In this document: positions 6,557-9,180 of the stretch, one piece after another
Layout of the letters: each line of letters opens with the position of its first letter
How positions within the stretch are numbered: the first letter of the stretch is position 1
Source: an uncultured Mollicutes bacterium
GTDB lineage: Bacteria > Bacillota_I > Bacilli_A > RF39 > UBA660
Direction: 5' to 3'
Length of the DNA stretch: 9,180 nt
NCBI GenBank assembly: GCA_900550145.1
Contig: URRF01000043.1
Coordinates: forward strand, 1 to 9,180
Translations under genes and position numbers: made by a program
Notes under the pieces: model-generated
Database searches by the model: none
Told to the model about the DNA's origin: nothing
The model's input: only the letters and a program-made list of their open reading frames with translations

Positions 6557-7242
6557 CGATGATTATTTCTAATAAATTCTCTTAAGAGCTTAGTTAAAGC
6601 TCTTTTTTCAATTCTAGATACATAACTTCTACTAATATTAAGTTCATCAGCAACTTTCTTTTGAGTTATTTCCTTTTCCCCATATAATCCATATCTTTTA
6701 ATTATTATTTTCTTCTCTCTATCAGATAAAACATTAATATATTTATTTAACTTAACAATATCATCTTTAGTGTTAATTGAATCTATATAATCAGGATTAC
6801 TTGTTTTAAGCACATCAACAATAGTAATTTCATTACCTTCCTTATCAAATCCAATTGATTCATCTAAACTTACATTTTTACTATTCTTTTTGTCGTTTCT
6901 AAAATGCATCAATATTTCATTTTCTATACATCTAGCACAATAAGTAGTTATTTTAGCACCATTACTCTTAGAAAAACTATCTATTCCTTTTATTAATCCA
7001 ATTGTACCTATACTAATCAAATCATCAACATTATCCATTTTATCAGAATACTTTTTAACTATATGCGCAACTAATCTTAAATTATGTTCAATAAGAATCT
7101 CCCTTGATAACTTATTTCCATTTAACAATTCCTTTATATGATATTCCTCTTCCTCACTAGATAATGGTTCTTTAAATATTTGATTTTGATAAGAACCAGT
7201 TAAAATCATATTTTTAATAATAAATGTAAAAAAACCTAACAT
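6553..7242 (-). CDS. sigK: RNA polymerase sporulation sigma factor SigK (pro-sigma-K)
   Basis: SigK directs late mother-cell transcription (coat, cortex and mother-cell lysis genes). This 229-residue sigma-70 family protein has the SigK signature EHNLRLVAHIVKKY (52-65), DLISIGTIGLIKGI (74-87) and ARCIENEILMH (103-113) in region 2. It also has TQKKVADELNISRSYVSRIE (193-212) in the region 4 helix-turn-helix. LVAHIVKK and RSYVSRIEKRAL match SigK better than SigE (LVVYIARK, QSYISRLEKR). The hydrophobic N-terminus before the PLSSEEEE motif (26-33) looks like a membrane-anchoring pro-sequence. Aligned by eye with Bacillus subtilis pro-SigK, the SpoIVFB cleavage point falls between Ser17 and Tyr18. 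The gene is intact, with no skin-type interruption. The ribosome binding site AGGAAG is at 7254-7249, six bases before the ATG. I could not find a clear sigma-E or sigma-K promoter in the 94-base gap upstream. Its 3' end overlaps the convergent gene by three bases and contains, on the other strand, that gene's terminator. Confidence 0.95.
   Translation of the reverse strand: MLGFFTFIIKNMILTGSYQNQIFKEPLSSEEEEYHIKELLNGNKLSREILIEHNLRLVAHIVKKYSDKMDNVDDLISIGTIGLIKGIDSFSKSNGAKITTYCARCIENEILMHFRNDKKNSKNVSLDESIGFDKEGNEITIVDVLKTSNPDYIDSINTKDDIVKLNKYINVLSDREKKIIIKRYGLYGEKEITQKKVADELNISRSYVSRIEKRALTKLLREFIRNNHR
6584..6608 (+). terminator. Intrinsic terminator nested in the sigK coding region
   Basis: A perfect 8-base-pair stem, AAGAGCTT (6584-6591) with AAGCTCTT (6597-6604), closes a 5-base loop and is followed by a T tract to 6608. 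It works on the + strand, 28 bases after the stop of the gene at 5993. On the - strand the same bases encode the R-A-L-T-K-L-L stretch near the SigK C-terminus, so one sequence serves both roles. Confidence 0.75.
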
Positions 7243-7288
7243 ATTTCACTTCCTAATACATTTTATTTTATATATATTTTATTATTAC

Positions 7289-7316
7289 TTTACTTTTAAA
7301 ATTTAAAATATATAAT
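7289..7316 (+). promoter_or_regulatory. Sigma-A type promoter of the gene at 7337
   Basis: TTTACT (7289-7294), a 16-base spacer and a perfect TATAAT (7311-7316) precede a strong ribosome binding site, AGGAGG (7327-7332). The transcription start would be near 7323, leaving a very short leader. The region is AT-rich, so the -35 match is only moderate support. Confidence 0.5.
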
Positions 7317-7336
7317 AAACTTATATAGGAGGAAAC

Positions 7337-7990
7337 ATGGAAAATAAATACAATGATGAGCTTGAAAGATATGAAAAAAGCAACTTAGAAATACTTAAAA
7401 ACCTTTTAGTATTAGATGTAGAATTATCAGATGACAATATAATATGTATGACATTCTCACCTCAACCAATGCTTAAGGAAATACCAGGAACTGACAAATT
7501 TAAGTGCTATTATGGGTACAATCGAAGAGGTATGCATAAAATAGCAAGATTTAATGAAGAAAATAAAGAAGAAATTAGAAAAAATTTATGTGAACAAATA
7601 GAAGTTTATTTAGAGTATATGGAGCATTATTATGTAAAAGATAAAATGAAAAGTTTAAGATGGATGTATAGATATCCATTATGCATATTAACAGCACTTT
7701 TAACAGTTTTAACTCAAAGTACATTAGTATTTGGAATGTGCTTTGCCGGGGTTTTATTAGTAGAAAAATATAATAAACAGAAAATAATTAAAGAAAAAGA
7801 GCAAATGGTTACACCATATACAAAGTTTTATTCAATATATAGTAACGCAAAAACTATAGAAGAAGAAAAAGAACATGAAAAAGAATCAGAACTAGAAAAA
7901 TCTAATACAAAAGAGTTAACTAATTCTGAAGAAAAACAAATTAGTAAAGGAAAAGAAAAGGTATTAGTAAAGAGAAAAAAGAGAAGATAA
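7337..7990 (+). CDS. Uncharacterised membrane-anchored protein with charged C-terminal tail
   Basis: A 217-residue protein of unknown function. Residues 1-100 look soluble, helical at the ends, with a central strand-rich part (24-70) that includes SPQPMLKEIPGTDKFKCYYG (41-60). A hydrophobic stretch at about 114-142 can form one long membrane span or a tight hairpin. R-W-M-Y-R-Y stands before it and E-K-Y-N-K-Q-K after it, so the topology is unclear. Residues 143-217 are almost entirely charged (Glu/Lys), low in complexity, and end in a basic cluster K-R-K-K-R-R, which could contact nucleic acid or acidic lipid. The start is firm: AGGAGG lies four bases before the ATG. It is divergent from sigK and followed 56 bases later by another gene with its own promoter and no terminator in between. 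Confidence 0.8.
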   Translation: MENKYNDELERYEKSNLEILKNLLVLDVELSDDNIICMTFSPQPMLKEIPGTDKFKCYYGYNRRGMHKIARFNEENKEEIRKNLCEQIEVYLEYMEHYYVKDKMKSLRWMYRYPLCILTALLTVLTQSTLVFGMCFAGVLLVEKYNKQKIIKEKEQMVTPYTKFYSIYSNAKTIEEEKEHEKESELEKSNTKELTNSEEKQISKGKEKVLVKRKKRR

Positions 7991-7993
7991 AAT

Positions 7994-8022
7994 TTGACAA
8001 TAAAATAAAAATGTGCTACTAT
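7994..8022 (+). promoter_or_regulatory. Strong sigma-A promoter with extended -10 for the gene at 8047
   Basis: A perfect TTGACA (7994-7999), a 17-base spacer and TACTAT (8017-8022), with TG one base before the -10 box (8014-8015), form an extended -10 promoter. The transcription start would be near 8029, shortly before the ribosome binding site at 8034-8038. This is the clearest + strand promoter in the window. Confidence 0.75.
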
Positions 8023-8046
8023 TTTAACAAATAAGGAGTGATGATT

Positions 8047-9087
8047 ATGGATATGAATACTGTGTTTGAATTGCATCGTAGGGGATTAATAACTGATGAA
8101 GTATTAGCAGAGTGTTTAAATGAAAAATACGGACAAAAAAATGTAGAAAAAACATGGGAAGAAAAAAGAGAAGAACTAATAGAAAAGAATAGAGAACAAG
8201 CAGAAGCTAATAGACAAAAAATTAGTGAGTATGAGAAAAAATATAGAGATGAATATTATCAAAAAGAAAGAGATAAAGAAATTTCTGAAATTGAAACATT
8301 TTTAAAGAAAATAACTAATGCAAATGGTACGAGAGCATATTCTGATGAATCTATTGCTGACATGAGTTATGTTGAACTTTTAAATCTATATGAAGGAATA
8401 ACTAGCAAGTTGACTGAAGAAGAAATAGAGAATATTAACTCAAAGGGTATAATAGAAGAACAAAAAGAAAATGTTGGTTTAGAAGAATTATTAAATGAAT
8501 CCGTAGAAAAGAGAGAAGATTCACTTGCTAAAAAGAAGTTTATCGAAGAAAAAAGAGAAGAAGAAATAAAAGAATTTAAAGAATACTTAAAAACAGTATT
8601 AAATGAAGATGGAGAAAGAAAGTATTCAGATTCAAAATTAGATGAAATGAGTTATGTTGAGTTATCTCTTTTAGTTGAAGAAGAAAAGAAGTTACAAACT
8701 ACTAAAACAACAACAACTGAAGAATTAGATAAAGAAGAGCAAAAAAAGAAGTTCATTGAAGAAAAAAGATATCAACGTGAACAAAGGAAGAGGCTCGTAC
8801 AAAAGAAGGAAAGTGTTTATTCTCAGGCAATAGAAATTTTATATTCAAATTCGAATCTTTTTTCTAAAATCGCAAGAGGCCAAGCAATGGAAGAATGGGA
8901 GTATAAAGATAAGATATATTCTTTAGCTCCTTCTTTGAGATTGTACGGTTCGTCAAAAGTTTTTTCAGCTTTTATAAACACTTCTGACATTTTACGAAAT
9001 AATTTTAAATCAACTGAAGAACAAGCTAATGCATTAAAAGATTTTACAAATCTGCTAAAATCCGAACTTGGTATACCAACCGATTAA
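8047..9087 (+). CDS. Uncharacterised coiled-coil repeat protein with conserved-looking C-terminal domain
   Basis: A 346-residue cytoplasmic protein without signal or membrane segment. The N-terminus (FELHRRGLITDEVLAECLNE, 7-26) faintly resembles a SHOCT-type short helical motif. Residues 30-80 are a highly charged helix, probably coiled coil. Two copies of a unit of about 37 residues follow (about 80-116 and 174-211), each containing L-K, a turn with N-x-x-G-x-R-x-Y-S-D, then M-S-Y-V-E-L. A shorter motif, KKKFIEEKR, also occurs twice (162-170 and 234-242). A Thr-rich linker (218-224) separates these from the C-terminal region. Residues 259-346, with RLYGSSKVFSAF at 298-309 and a final K-S-E-L-G-I-P, recall the C-terminal domain of many unassigned proteins, often mobile-element associated, that carry L-Y-G-S-x-x-V and end near D-L-G. 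That link is from memory. The frame opens at GTG 8038, but the ATG at 8047, eight bases after AAGGAG, is the best start; ATG 8041 is too close. Confidence 0.8.
   Translation: MDMNTVFELHRRGLITDEVLAECLNEKYGQKNVEKTWEEKREELIEKNREQAEANRQKISEYEKKYRDEYYQKERDKEISEIETFLKKITNANGTRAYSDESIADMSYVELLNLYEGITSKLTEEEIENINSKGIIEEQKENVGLEELLNESVEKREDSLAKKKFIEEKREEEIKEFKEYLKTVLNEDGERKYSDSKLDEMSYVELSLLVEEEKKLQTTKTTTTEELDKEEQKKKFIEEKRYQREQRKRLVQKKESVYSQAIEILYSNSNLFSKIARGQAMEEWEYKDKIYSLAPSLRLYGSSKVFSAFINTSDILRNNFKSTEEQANALKDFTNLLKSELGIPTD
8284..8679 (+). repeat. Two-copy internal protein repeat
   Basis: Bases 8284-8394 and 8566-8679 encode two diverged copies of one unit. Shared residues include F-L-K/Y-L-K, N-x-x-G-x-R-x-Y-S-D, and M-S-Y-V-E-L. 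The copies lie about 94 residues apart and are separated by a charged helix. Confidence 0.75.
8530..8772 (+). repeat. Near-identical 27-base direct repeat encoding KKKFIEEKR
   Basis: Bases 8530-8556 and 8746-8772 differ at only two positions, both silent, and encode the same nine residues. The spacing is 216 bases. This closeness is greater than in the longer protein repeat around it and suggests a more recent copying event or local conversion. Confidence 0.7.
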
Positions 9088-9179
9088 AAAAACATCGCCG
9101 TTAAACGGGTATTAAACGGGGCTGTGTGCGTTTTGGCTTTGATAACGTAAAACCATAGCCAAAAAATAACAAAGCCGCA
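9084..9179 (-). CDS. Possible 3' end of a convergent gene (partial, doubtful)
   Basis: On the - strand one frame is open from the window edge to a TAA at 9086-9084, giving 31 codons. It starts C-G-F-V-I-F-W-L-W-F-Y and ends R-L-T-A-M-F-F. The first part could be the end of a membrane segment. The stop overlaps the stop of the gene at 8047. The composition is unlike the rest of the window, so this may be repeat DNA that happens to be open. Confidence 0.2.
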   Translation of the reverse strand, partial: CGFVIFWLWFYVIKAKTHTAPFNTRLTAMFF

Positions 9180-9180
9180 T
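9088..9180. other. Right-edge segment of higher G+C with overlapping repeats
   Basis: By hand count 38 of the last 90 bases are G or C, about 42 percent, well above the rest of the window. It contains a direct repeat TTAAACGGG (9101-9109 and 9112-9120), a small palindrome CCGTTAAACGG (9098-9108) and two competing inverted repeats. TTTTGGCT (9131-9138) pairs with AGCCAAAA (9157-9164), while GGCTTTG (9135-9141) pairs with CAAAGCC (9170-9176). Neither stem has a T tract like a normal terminator. It may be the edge of a dispersed repeat or mobile element. Confidence 0.5.

Noticed and set aside
7828..8076. 82-codon - strand frame over the end of the 7337 gene and the following promoter
   Set aside because: Its Ser/Phe-rich low-complexity product is the complement of the Glu/Lys tail, and it crosses a strong + strand promoter and ribosome binding site.
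9131..9164. TTTTGGCT / AGCCAAAA as a terminator for the gene at 8047
   Set aside because: The loop is 18 bases and the right arm runs into A, not T, on the + strand. On the - strand the stem is not followed by a T tract either.

Overview
The window is very AT-rich (roughly a quarter G+C by eye) and uses standard stop codons. It carries unmistakable endospore genes: a spoVAC-spoVAD-spoVAE operon, sigK, and a GerAC-like germinant-receptor lipoprotein. It also carries a Gram-positive type RNase J. This points to a spore-forming, low-GC member of the Bacillota, probably an uncultured gut-type lineage of Bacilli or Clostridia; the sequence alone does not fix the family.

Layout. Positions 15-2032 (+) hold two lipoprotein genes in one operon. 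The first starts like a Ger(x)C germination protein but continues into an unrelated C-terminal half, and an upstream reading frame probably overlaps its start. A 322-base gap (2033-2354) follows, with a + strand terminator, a possible 13-codon micro-ORF and the - strand terminator of the next gene. Positions 2355-4031 (-) encode RNase J, with a clear vegetative-type promoter upstream. Divergent from it, 4164-5945 (+) is the three-gene spoVA operon for Ca-dipicolinate uptake and release. An uncharacterised gene with its own promoter (5993-6556, +) then runs tail-to-tail into sigK (6553-7242, -); its terminator lies inside the sigK coding region. Divergent from sigK, two uncharacterised genes follow (7337-7990, a membrane-anchored protein with a charged tail; 8047-9087, a coiled-coil-rich protein with internal repeats). 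Each has a good sigma-A-type promoter. The last 93 bases have a distinctly higher G+C content and contain overlapping inverted repeats, suggesting a boundary with other material.

How the genes fit together. SpoVAC/AD/AE load Ca-DPA into the forespore and release it on germination. SigK drives the late mother-cell programme. The Ger-type lipoprotein would belong to a nutrient receptor in the spore inner membrane. RNase J is general mRNA decay and maturation machinery and is probably only a neighbour. The three uncharacterised genes at 5993, 7337 and 8047 have no visible sporulation-specific promoter, so a role in sporulation is only a neighbourhood inference. I see no tRNA, rRNA, CRISPR array, insertion sequence or defence system. 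Nothing here is clearly a new system. The best leads are the chimeric Ger lipoprotein, the terminator nested in sigK, the repeat protein at 8047 and the compositional break at the right edge.
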